Shown in pieces: positions 45,685 to 53,818 of a stretch of DNA of 64,000 nucleotides (position 1 is the first letter of the stretch; each line of letters begins with the position of its first letter). The stretch covers positions 1,804,453 to 1,868,452 of the forward strand of contig NZ_AJYD02000038.1 in assembly GCF_000286835.2 (NCBI RefSeq), in the 5' to 3' direction. The DNA comes from Enterovibrio norvegicus FF-33. GTDB taxonomy: Bacteria; Pseudomonadota; Gammaproteobacteria; Enterobacterales; Vibrionaceae. Position numbers and translations under genes: made by a program. The notes under the pieces are model-generated. The model did not search any database, was not told the DNA's origin, and saw only the letters and a program-made list of their open reading frames with translations.

Positions 45685-46536
45685 GTGAACGCAGAGAATC
45701 ACTTTCATTTTGCTAACAGCAAACACCTTGATGGTGTCTCCGTACTTGATGCCAATATGCGTGAATTTGCCTACGATAAGCATGCCCATGAAGAGTTCTC
45801 GATTGGCGTGACATTACAAGGCCGCCAAGATTTTTTCTGTCAGGGGGCGTACCACAAAAACCCCGCTGGCTGTGTGTTGCTGTTTAATCCTGAAGATGTC
45901 CACGACGGCAGTTCAGGCGGTCAACAAGATCTTGAGTACCTGATGTTGTATGTGCATCCCAAAAGCGTAGACAGTCAGTTCAAGGCACTTGGTGTGCGTG
46001 ACCCCAACCATCTTCGCGTTGAAGGTTGCCGTCTTGATAGCTTGGCGCTGCGCAACCAAGCATTGATGATGTCTTCGTTAATCAAAGATAAACAAAGCAC
46101 TCGCATTGAACAGGAATCAGCGCTGTTTCAGCTTTCTCATGCCATGGTGTCTTGTGCTGGGCTGCTTGACGAATTAGGCCCGTCTCGCCGACAAGATACC
46201 CTACTCCTTCGCGCCAAAGAGTTTATCCAATGTAATCTCGATAAAGACATGTCTATTGATGACATCGCGAATGCTGCATCTCTATCAAAATTCCACTTCA
46301 TTCGGCTTTTTCGGGCCCAATTTGGTATCACACCACACCAATATGTTTTGAATTGCCGCATCAATGGGGCGAGAAAAGCATTGGGTTCAGGCATGCTTTC
46401 CAGCGATGTTGCCCAAGCATTCGGTTTTGCTGACAGCAGCCACTTGAATCGTCGCTTTAAGCGCGTGTATGGCATGACGCCGAAACAATATCAGATTCAG
46501 GTCCGCCAGCTACCGCCGCCGATATTCTCTACCTAG
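45685..46536 (+). CDS. AraC-family transcriptional regulator
   Basis: 283 residues from GTG at 45685 with GGGGAATCGAC before it; an ATG at 45637 is possible but has no good site. The N-terminal cupin domain (EFAYDKHAHEEFSIGVTLQG) resembles AraC-type ligand domains. The C-terminal double HTH (about 185-280) includes SIDDIANAASLSKFHFIRLFR and the second helix set DVAQAFGFADSSHLNRRFKR. It lies 115 bp before a LysE exporter gene, in the same direction, a common regulator and exporter pairing. Confidence 0.87.
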   Translation: MNAENHFHFANSKHLDGVSVLDANMREFAYDKHAHEEFSIGVTLQGRQDFFCQGAYHKNPAGCVLLFNPEDVHDGSSGGQQDLEYLMLYVHPKSVDSQFKALGVRDPNHLRVEGCRLDSLALRNQALMMSSLIKDKQSTRIEQESALFQLSHAMVSCAGLLDELGPSRRQDTLLLRAKEFIQCNLDKDMSIDDIANAASLSKFHFIRLFRAQFGITPHQYVLNCRINGARKALGSGMLSSDVAQAFGFADSSHLNRRFKRVYGMTPKQYQIQVRQLPPPIFST

Positions 46537-46651
46537 CGTCTTTTTCGCAAGCACTTACGCTCGCTATTCCATCCTATTCATCTCATTGATTTCTTCAGTA
46601 AACACACTGAGGACGTCATTTTTGCGCCTTCAATAAAGAGGTAAGATCGCC

Positions 46652-47254
46652 ATGTTAGAACTCTGGGCATACGCTTTTGGCATCATGTACTCCCCAGGCC
46701 CTGTCAATTTACTCGGGCTTCACGGGGGTATTCACGGAAGAACAAAGCAGAATATCCCTTATTTTGTGGGGGTTGCAGCAGCAATGTTTATCTTGTTTGT
46801 CACCATGAACCTCATTGGTGGCTCGCTGGTCACTCAATCCTCGTTGCCATATTTCAGCGTGCTTGGTTGTGGCTACATTTTCTATATCGCCTACAAACTG
46901 CTAAGGGCTACTGTGACACTGACTGGGCATGATAATGAAGAATATCTGACCTTCAAAGACGGGCTCATCCTGCAACTGCTTAACCCCAAAGGCCTAATTG
47001 CAACGCTTCCTATCGTCACCATTCAGTTTCCTGCCGCAGGTATTCACGGTACAAGCAGTGTATTTTGGATCGCCGTCTTAAGCATGTTGGCCTTCGGTGC
47101 GCCAACGTCTTATTCATTAATAGGTAGTTTGCTAGGAAGACGAATTGAACAACCCATGTATTTTCGGGTGTTCAACATCGTGATGGCGTTGTTACTTGTC
47201 TTCGTTGCGTTTGAGATTGGATACCAACACGTTTATTTACCTTGGTTTGGATAA
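46652..47254 (+). CDS. LysE/RhtB-family transporter
   Basis: 200 residues with about six membrane segments. The family start MYSPGPVNLLGLHGGIHGR and the internal FKDGLILQLLNPKG are typical for amino-acid exporters. The substrate is unknown. AGAGGTAAGATCGCC precedes the ATG. It is likely regulated by the AraC-type gene just upstream. Confidence 0.85.
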   Translation: MLELWAYAFGIMYSPGPVNLLGLHGGIHGRTKQNIPYFVGVAAAMFILFVTMNLIGGSLVTQSSLPYFSVLGCGYIFYIAYKLLRATVTLTGHDNEEYLTFKDGLILQLLNPKGLIATLPIVTIQFPAAGIHGTSSVFWIAVLSMLAFGAPTSYSLIGSLLGRRIEQPMYFRVFNIVMALLLVFVAFEIGYQHVYLPWFG

Positions 47255-47256
47255 GA

Positions 47257-47283
47257 TAAAAAAGGCCGCCTAAATAGGCGGCC
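47257..47283 (-). terminator. Terminator of the M20 peptidase gene
   Basis: GGCCGCC and GGCGGCC form a 7-bp stem around TAAATA; the minus strand continues with a T6 run. It lies at the end of the convergent LysE gene. Confidence 0.85.
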
Positions 47284-47361
47284 AGTGTGATTCGATGTTT
47301 ACTTCAACGTTGGACTGCATGTGATAGTTTCAATGTCTGTACATATCACAGAGTCTCTGAA

Positions 47362-48468
47362 TCATTTGGTCACGTAAGAACGAACAAACTCACTGATAGC
47401 GACGAGATCGGCAATCGCAATGAACTCTTCCGTCGTATGAACTTTTGCCATGCCTGTCGACATGTTCACCGTCAGCAGGCCTTTCTCGTTAAAAACGTTG
47501 GCGTCAGAACCGCCACCCGTAGGTTTGGTCACAGGCTCAATGCCGATTGCTTCGAACGCTGCTTTAATCGCAACAACATGTGGGTTGTCATCAGAAATAC
47601 GGTAGGCGTTGTAAGAACGCGTTGATTCAATTTGAATGCCTGCACCGTGCTTTTCCGCTACGGCTTCAAACGTCGACACCATATGCTCAACTTGTTTCGC
47701 CAGTTTGTTGTCATCCAGCGAACGCGCTTCGGCTTCGATGTAAAGCTCTGGCATCACGATGTTAGTCGCTTGCCCGCCACGCACCACACCAATATTTGCA
47801 GTGGTTTCTTCATCGATACGACTGAGGGTCATGTTACTGATTGCATCAGACGCCACGGTTAGCGCATTGATGCCAGTTTCCGGCGCCAAGCCCGCGTGTG
47901 CAGGTTTGCCTTTGATGGTGATTTTTAGGCTTTGCTGACCCGGTGCCGTCGTAATAATCGTGCCTATTGGGCCGCCTGAATCCAAGACAATCGCTTGCTG
48001 CGATTCGATCATACTCATGTCGAAGTGCTTCGCTCCTTCAAGGCCCAGTTCTTCATAAACCGTAAAAGCCACTTCAATCGTTTTGTGAGCTTCACTGCTT
48101 TCTTGAATCGTGCGTATCGCTTCCATGACCGCGGCAATACCCGATTTGTCATCGCCACCCAAAATGGTTTCGCCGTTGGAGCGAATAATGCCATCTTCAA
48201 TAACGGGCTCAATGCCGTTGCCTGGCGTCACGGTATCCATGTGGCTGCTGAAAATGATGCTACCATCCAGCGAACCTTTCAGTTTCCCGTAGATATTAAA
48301 ACCATTAGAGATGGCATCTGGTACCGGCAATTTTGTGACGTCAAAACCCATCTGACCCAGCTGTTCAGCCAATACTTCTGCTACGGCTTTTTCATTGCCA
48401 GATTCGCTGTCAATTTTCACCAGCTCAATAAAATGCTCAACCAGTCTTTCTTGATTAATCGTTGTCAT
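47362..48468 (-). CDS. M20-family metallopeptidase (PepT-like)
   Basis: 368 residues from the ATG at 48468. The metal and catalytic motifs are present: FSSHMDTVTPG (HxD), LGGDDKSGIAA (bridging Asp), VYEELGLEGA (catalytic Glu pair), VLDSGGP and the distal GGGSDANVFNEKGL. The dimerisation domain lies at about 180-290. It probably cleaves di- or tripeptides. Genes of this type are often called tripeptidase T-like. It has no clear operon partner. Confidence 0.9.
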   Translation of the reverse strand: MTTINQERLVEHFIELVKIDSESGNEKAVAEVLAEQLGQMGFDVTKLPVPDAISNGFNIYGKLKGSLDGSIIFSSHMDTVTPGNGIEPVIEDGIIRSNGETILGGDDKSGIAAVMEAIRTIQESSEAHKTIEVAFTVYEELGLEGAKHFDMSMIESQQAIVLDSGGPIGTIITTAPGQQSLKITIKGKPAHAGLAPETGINALTVASDAISNMTLSRIDEETTANIGVVRGGQATNIVMPELYIEAEARSLDDNKLAKQVEHMVSTFEAVAEKHGAGIQIESTRSYNAYRISDDNPHVVAIKAAFEAIGIEPVTKPTGGGSDANVFNEKGLLTVNMSTGMAKVHTTEEFIAIADLVAISEFVRSYVTK

Positions 48469-48587
48469 CGGTGTGCGACTTCTTTTCTGCGAGATGAGGC
48501 AATACCATAAACCCAAATGAGGCACCGTTTAGATGGGTTACATCAATAAAATGGCCGATTTGAGAAAATGACAGACAAAAAAAGAAC

Positions 48588-48611
48588 AAAAAAGACGGGC
48601 TAATGCCCGCC
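48588..48611 (-). terminator. Terminator of GST gene
   Basis: On the minus strand CGGGC and GCCCG pair around ATTA, followed by a T6 run, 65 bp past the GST stop. Confidence 0.8.
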
Positions 48612-48674
48612 AAAGGTATGGTACCTGTTCCGCATCATTTCAGATGCTTTGTTCCTCCGACATACTTGCCAACG

Positions 48675-49331
48675 CTAGGCTTTTTCAACACCCGCTTCAT
48701 CTTCAGAGACAATAGAGGTGTCAGATTTCGATTCGCTGATCCATTGCTGCACGGCGGGGCTGTTCATGACTTGCTCTGCGTATTTCTGCGCATCAGCAGA
48801 TAACGCCACGCCATAAGTAATAAAGCGCAATACCACCGGCGCATACATGACATCCGCGATGGAGAACTCACCAAATAGCCAACCGCCTTCATTGCCAAAC
48901 TCTTTCATTTGATCGGCCCATATTTGATCAATGCGGGCGATGTCGTTTAGGCATGCTGCCGACGGCGATATTTTTCTTCGACCACGAATATTCATGGGCA
49001 TTTCATTTCTCAAGGCATTAAAACCTGAGTGCATTTCTGCAGACACTGCACGTGCTTTGGCTCTCTGTGCCACGTCCTGAGGCCAGCCCTTTCCATCGAG
49101 ATAGCGATCATTCACATATTCACTGATTGCCAACGAATCCCACACCGCGATGTCACCGTCCACCAGCACAGGTACTTTCGCTGCACCTGAGTGTTTAGCG
49201 ATCTCTGCGTAGAAAGACTCGGTGAAAAGCGCCAGTTCAACTTCATCAAAATCGATGTTGAAACCACGTAGTGCTAGCCAGCCGCGTAACGACCACGTTG
49301 AATAATTTTTGTTTGCGATGATGAGTTTCAT
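48675..49331 (-). CDS. Glutathione S-transferase family protein
   Basis: 218 residues. The thioredoxin-like N-terminal domain begins IIANKNYSTWSLRGWLALR, with the Ser/Tyr that bind glutathione, and has the cis-Pro loop KVPVLVDGDIAVWDSLAISEY. The helical C-terminal domain follows. The substrate is unknown. It is divergent from a LysR gene and may be under its control. Together with gshA and glutathione synthetase, it shows that glutathione use is likely in this organism, though they are far apart. Confidence 0.87.
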   Translation of the reverse strand: MKLIIANKNYSTWSLRGWLALRGFNIDFDEVELALFTESFYAEIAKHSGAAKVPVLVDGDIAVWDSLAISEYVNDRYLDGKGWPQDVAQRAKARAVSAEMHSGFNALRNEMPMNIRGRRKISPSAACLNDIARIDQIWADQMKEFGNEGGWLFGEFSIADVMYAPVVLRFITYGVALSADAQKYAEQVMNSPAVQQWISESKSDTSIVSEDEAGVEKA

Positions 49332-49454
49332 TGCACACTCCTTTGCATTGATAGGGGATGAAGACAGAACCAGTATGCTAGGTTGCAGTGAAGGTTTCTA
49401 ACGCATAGTCTTGATACCTTGTATTTGAATTGTTGATGCTAAGGATTTGCAAAT

Positions 49455-50321
49455 ATGGATATTGATTCACTGAGAAGCTTCTTAGCCATCGTCGATACAG
49501 GCAGTTTCACTCGTGCCGCAGCACAAATTCACCGCACGCAATCAGCGATCAGTATGCAGATAAAGCGGCTTGAAGAAGAGCTGGGCAGCCCGCTTTTTGA
49601 CCGAGAAAAACGGCCTCTTAGCCTTAGCTTTGCTGGTCAGCGCCTTGTCAGTCATGCGCGGCGTTTAATCGCTGGGCACGATGAAGCGCTGGAAGCATTC
49701 AAGCGCGAAGATACCTCTCGCCCGATACGAATTGGCTGTCCCGATGACTACGCAGAATCTTTGTTACCCGACTTTATTAGCACACTGCGGTCACGCATCG
49801 GTGAGCAAACCTTCGATGTGCTTTGTGCTTCTAGCACACGCCTAAGACAACGTTTAGATAGCGGTGAATTAGACATGGCAATCCTCACCCGTTCACCCGA
49901 TTCTGACGAAGGTTGGCTGCTCAAACATGACAAAGGGGTATGGGTGTGTGGCAGCGATACAAGTTTGCTTCATCGCAGACCTTTGCCCATCGCCTTGTTC
50001 GATAAGAACTGTAAGTTTCATTCCACCGCATTGGATGGGTTAGGCAAATTCGGGATCGAGGTCGATTTGGTGGCGTTTACCACCAGCGCTTCCACCCTTC
50101 ATGGTTTAGCCCGCGCAAACCTTGCTATTTCCGCCATGGCGTCCAGCAGTGTGCCGCCAGATTTACAGCTCATTGATAGTGGGAGTCTTCCGCCACTGCC
50201 TGCGGTTGATATTGTCGTCGTTACCGCAAGCCGCTCACACCCATTGATCACACCGTCAGTAATATCACAGATATCTCAGGCGTTTTTGGTCCAAGAGCAG
50301 AGTCATATGCACATCGCCTAG
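49455..50321 (+). CDS. LysR-family transcriptional regulator
   Basis: 288 residues. The HTH is GSFTRAAAQIHRTQSAISMQIKRLE (about 17-41, in parts), then LFDREKRPLSLSFAG. The C-terminal effector domain is somewhat short. It is divergent from the GST gene across about 120 bp and probably regulates it. A hexanucleotide repeat follows the stop codon. Confidence 0.9.
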   Translation: MDIDSLRSFLAIVDTGSFTRAAAQIHRTQSAISMQIKRLEEELGSPLFDREKRPLSLSFAGQRLVSHARRLIAGHDEALEAFKREDTSRPIRIGCPDDYAESLLPDFISTLRSRIGEQTFDVLCASSTRLRQRLDSGELDMAILTRSPDSDEGWLLKHDKGVWVCGSDTSLLHRRPLPIALFDKNCKFHSTALDGLGKFGIEVDLVAFTTSASTLHGLARANLAISAMASSSVPPDLQLIDSGSLPPLPAVDIVVVTASRSHPLITPSVISQISQAFLVQEQSHMHIA

Positions 50322-50330
50322 CTTTGGAAC

Positions 50331-50358
50331 AGGTCTAGGTCTAGGTCTAGGTCTAGGT
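50331..50358. repeat. Hexanucleotide repeat (AGGTCT)x4 plus AGGT
   Basis: Four exact AGGTCT units and a partial fifth lie 10 bp after the LysR stop codon and before the terminator. They are probably neutral slippage products in the 3' UTR. Confidence 0.97.
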
Positions 50359-50394
50359 GAGGAATTCATTGCGATTTTTGCCGCGATCAAAAAC

Positions 50395-50427
50395 AAAAAA
50401 GCAGCGAATTCGCTGCTTTTCTATTTT
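50395..50427. terminator. Bidirectional terminator between LysR and LysE genes
   Basis: AAAAGCAGCGAA and TTCGCTGCTTTT are perfectly complementary, with T runs on both strands. It separates two convergent genes. Confidence 0.93.
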
Positions 50428-50477
50428 TGAAACCTTGAGCTACTCACTCTGTGGTCACTGGCCTAACGACGACGTCA

Positions 50478-51101
50478 TTAACGACTTAGCGCCAAGTAAG
50501 CCCCAGCACCAATCATGATGGATCCCGCACCACGGTTCATTCGCCTGACTGCTTTTTCGGTTCGAAGTAATTTCGCCGCTTTCGCCGCGCCAAACGCCAC
50601 CAGCATTGCACCACTCATTAATGCAATGGCTGCCAGCACATTAGCCAATACCACATCTGCCATGCTGAGTACGGTCAAATCCATAAACGTGGGCAGGAAA
50701 GCGATATAGAACAAAATCACTTTCGGGTTGGAAGCCGAAATCAAAAAGCCTTGGATGAAAGCAGACAAGTGCCCTTTCGTTTTCTCTTCCGGCGAATCTG
50801 ACATCGAAGCCAGTTGTGGTAACGCACGAAACATTTTGTAGCCGAGATAGATTAAATACGCCGCGCCCATGAAACGGATAACCGTGAAAAGTTCAGCATA
50901 GTTTTCAGCAATGGTTGCCAAGCCAAAACAGGCCAACGTCAGATAAACCAGATCACTCACCACCATGCCCGCAGCCAGTGCTGTGCAATCACGCGCCCCC
51001 TTTACCATGGCACGCGCAAGAATGGCAAAAACCCCCGGCCCCGGAGTCAATACAAAGATAAAAATAGCGAGCGTAAATGTAACCGCGCCTTCGAGAGACA
51101 T
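50478..51101 (-). CDS. LysE/RhtB-family transporter
   Basis: 207 residues from the ATG at 51101, with GGAAGAGCT before it. Six membrane segments are predicted; the N-terminal LTPGPGVFAILARAMVKG and the central FIQGFLISASNPKVILFYIAFLP (in parts) are family signatures. These proteins export amino acids such as homoserine or threonine. It is a single gene, the second LysE-type exporter in the window. Confidence 0.9.
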   Translation of the reverse strand: MSLEGAVTFTLAIFIFVLTPGPGVFAILARAMVKGARDCTALAAGMVVSDLVYLTLACFGLATIAENYAELFTVIRFMGAAYLIYLGYKMFRALPQLASMSDSPEEKTKGHLSAFIQGFLISASNPKVILFYIAFLPTFMDLTVLSMADVVLANVLAAIALMSGAMLVAFGAAKAAKLLRTEKAVRRMNRGAGSIMIGAGAYLALSR

Positions 51102-51227
51102 AGCTCTTCCTTTCGGCATTCAATAATTTTCAGAAATTACCAGAAATCGTAGGGTTACTCGAGAGGAGTTTTGCATGAATTGACAGACTATTGCTCACAA
51201 TCTCCAGCTCCCTGACTTAAGCCGAAA

Positions 51228-51257
51228 CAGCGAGACATTCATTGAATGATCTCGCTG
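51228..51257 (-). terminator. Long hairpin after the diguanylate cyclase gene
   Basis: CAGCGAGA and TCTCGCTG, then CATTCA and TGAATG with one bulged base, give a 14-bp stem 54 bp past the cyclase stop codon. The T run is weak (TGTTT). Confidence 0.55.
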
Positions 51258-51310
51258 CGCTCATGGTATGGCCTAATTGATGGCTGAATTGTGCTGAATG
51301 AATAGCTTAC

Positions 51311-53245
51311 CTAAACGTATTCCAACACGTCTTCTTGACCCTCTTTTGCTACAGAATAGCGGTTTTTACCACTGGCTTTAGCGTGATACATGGCTTTGTC
51401 CGCCTGGTCAATCACCGTGCTCAACGATGTCCTGTCATCGGAAGCCCAAAAACGCACACCTATACTCGCACTGATTTTCGGTTTACAACTATTGATGACA
51501 ATGTCTTGATTCAACCTATCGAGAATACGCGTCACGATAGGGTGAACGGTCGTCATATCATAAATGGCGATAAGGAATTCATCTCCCGCCAAGCGAGAAA
51601 CGAAATCGAGACGAGAAACACTGGCTTTCATCCGACTTGCCACCACTTTTAGCAGTTCATCACCCACCTTGTGTCCATATTGGTCATTCACCGCTTTGAA
51701 ACCATCCAGATCAACAAATAGGACATGCATATCTCGTCCTTTACTGTGTATCTTCACCAGTTTTTCGAACGCGTGAGCGCGGTTAGCCAACCCTGTCAGT
51801 ACATCATGGTTAGCAATATGGCTAAGGCGTTTATTTTCTAGTTCGACCGACTGATCCACAATCGACACCACAAAGCCTTCAACCTTTCCACGGTGATCCG
51901 TCAGTGTCCGCACGGTGACTTGACATGGAATATAATGGCCAGCCGCTGATTGCATCTTACTATTCCATTGATAGCTCCCCGACGTTATCAATGTTTTTAA
52001 GCCACCAAAAGTGACATATCCCAGGTCACCCGCTGAGATATCTTGCCAGTGGTGACTGACCCCAAACTTTCTGATGCTGGCTGTATTCTGTGTTTTGATG
52101 ACAAGTGAACGCGACAAAACTAACGTGGCATCTTGGCTCTTATCGAAGATCAATTCAGCCAGTTTTCGACGTTGTTCTGCTTCTCGGTCAGCGGTGATGT
52201 CTTCAAACTGCAACAAGGAGTGCTGTGCGGACGCCATCGGATGAGTGCTGATTGAGAATACCGCACCTGTTTCAATGTGAACCAATTCCACGTTTTTCAA
52301 TGGCAAGTGCTCATCAACTGCTTTTGATATCGCCATGATGCGTGAAACCGGCTCGAACGTTTCCAGCAACTGTTCAAGATCAGTGGGGGAGCAGCCAAAA
52401 CGGTTTAACTGCATTGCCGCCGCAGGGTTGTAATACGTGACTTTGTCACCTGGAGAGATCACGATGACGCCATGCTCCATGGTATCGAGTACTTGGCTGA
52501 TATAACGCCCTTTTTTCTCCAACTCTTGCAGCGTTTGTTTTAGCTGATTGTCGCGCTCAGAGAGATTCGTCACCATCTCATTAAAACAGGCGGTGAGTTG
52601 GCCCAGCTCATCATTATGACGCACAGGAATAGTTCGACTTAGCACACCCAGACGAACAATCGATGACATAGACTGATGCAGTGAACCCAGGGGGGATGCG
52701 ACGATTTGGTGTAGAAACTGTGCAAACAGCAACGAGAACACAGACAAAAATCCCGTACCGACAGCCAGGTACACCAACAACATGCGATGCTCACTGTCGA
52801 TGGTTTCACGAGAAATATAGAGCTCTATTTTCCCTAGCGTCTCTTTACCCAAAATGATTGGCCTGACCACATACTCAACGGCGATGTTGGTACATGCGAT
52901 AGTGCCATTTTGAGATCCGCAATCTGACGGTAACCTCATGAACGAAACAAACTCAATCTGCTCGGGAGACACAACCCGTGCAGCAATTAAATCGGGATCA
53001 GCGCTCAGCGCCATCAGTTGCTCTCGGCCTGTTTCTTTGTCACTAAATGCGATGGCGGCGGTCAGGTTGCTCGCTGCCGCGTTAGCCATCACAGTTGCAC
53101 GACTAATCAAACTTTTTTCGAGATTCTTACCCACAATATGATCGACAGCCACCCCAAGCACAACTGCGCCGCCGGTCATTAATAGCCATGTTGGCAGGAT
53201 AAACTTCACCCTCAATGGGAGGTTGTTCAAAAAACGAAAGATCAT
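51311..53245 (-). CDS. Membrane diguanylate cyclase (YfiN-like)
   Basis: 644 residues. The first membrane segment is at about 15-35, then a periplasmic CHASE8-like domain (about 40-150), a second segment (155-180), HAMP (180-235), two PAS-like segments (255-365 and 370-480) and a C-terminal GGDEF domain. The signature is RLAGDEF (AGDEF at about 553-557), and the upstream I-site position reads SRLD instead of RxxD, so feedback inhibition by c-di-GMP is probably lost. The start overlaps the YfiR stop as ATGA. YfiR-like proteins inhibit YfiN-type cyclases in the periplasm, so the pair fits a known model. Confidence 0.88.
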   Translation of the reverse strand: MIFRFLNNLPLRVKFILPTWLLMTGGAVVLGVAVDHIVGKNLEKSLISRATVMANAAASNLTAAIAFSDKETGREQLMALSADPDLIAARVVSPEQIEFVSFMRLPSDCGSQNGTIACTNIAVEYVVRPIILGKETLGKIELYISRETIDSEHRMLLVYLAVGTGFLSVFSLLFAQFLHQIVASPLGSLHQSMSSIVRLGVLSRTIPVRHNDELGQLTACFNEMVTNLSERDNQLKQTLQELEKKGRYISQVLDTMEHGVIVISPGDKVTYYNPAAAMQLNRFGCSPTDLEQLLETFEPVSRIMAISKAVDEHLPLKNVELVHIETGAVFSISTHPMASAQHSLLQFEDITADREAEQRRKLAELIFDKSQDATLVLSRSLVIKTQNTASIRKFGVSHHWQDISAGDLGYVTFGGLKTLITSGSYQWNSKMQSAAGHYIPCQVTVRTLTDHRGKVEGFVVSIVDQSVELENKRLSHIANHDVLTGLANRAHAFEKLVKIHSKGRDMHVLFVDLDGFKAVNDQYGHKVGDELLKVVASRMKASVSRLDFVSRLAGDEFLIAIYDMTTVHPIVTRILDRLNQDIVINSCKPKISASIGVRFWASDDRTSLSTVIDQADKAMYHAKASGKNRYSVAKEGQEDVLEYV

Positions 53246-53790
53246 GCATTACCCTCCACATCAATGACGGCGATTGAAAGCAACTGAGAGCGCAATGTAA
53301 ACGACGTACCCAATAAGTTTTTCAGGTTTACTAAGGGTTTGACTCGGTTATTTACTTTGATAAAGGCCACCATGCCGCCAGCAGCAGTGAAGCTTTCGCC
53401 TTCTCCGACAATCAACGCGTCAGGAAAGCGAGTACGTAATGCCGCAATTCGAGCCGCGGCGCTTTCAGTGGTGTAAACAATGTGGCAGCCTAAAACGTTG
53501 TCATCCCCTTGCGTAATATCGCGAAAGTTTGCCTGCTCCGGCTTTTGTGTAACGACATCTTGCAAACGTCGGCTCACGACGCTGTTCCCGTCCACACAAA
53601 ATTGATAGCGACCATTTTGGGGTTGACGGTCTTTCCAATCAGTCAAAAATGCAAATCGAAATAGGTACACAGCTTTCAGATCTTCATCTCGAAAATCACT
53701 CGCACGCACCCCTAAACTGACCATCATGACAATCGTCAACAAGAGCCAGCTTATTCTTCGCGAGAAAGTACGTTTCGCCAAATCAATCAT
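53242..53790 (-). CDS. YfiR-family periplasmic protein
   Basis: 182 residues. A signal peptide is visible at the N-terminus (basic MIDLAKRTFSRR, then SWLLLTIVMMVSLGVRA). The mature part has the YfiR (DUF4154) pattern: LKAVYLFRFAFLTDW, a Cys in YQFCVDG, LGCHIVYT and LLGTSFTLRSQLLSIA. YfiR represses the membrane cyclase YfiN in Pseudomonas. It is translationally coupled to the cyclase gene through ATGA and lies 28 bp after the TonB receptor gene. Confidence 0.9.
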   Translation of the reverse strand: MIDLAKRTFSRRISWLLLTIVMMVSLGVRASDFRDEDLKAVYLFRFAFLTDWKDRQPQNGRYQFCVDGNSVVSRRLQDVVTQKPEQANFRDITQGDDNVLGCHIVYTTESAAARIAALRTRFPDALIVGEGESFTAAGGMVAFIKVNNRVKPLVNLKNLLGTSFTLRSQLLSIAVIDVEGNA

Positions 53791-53818
53791 TCAAAAGCGC
53801 AACCCAATCAAATTGTCT

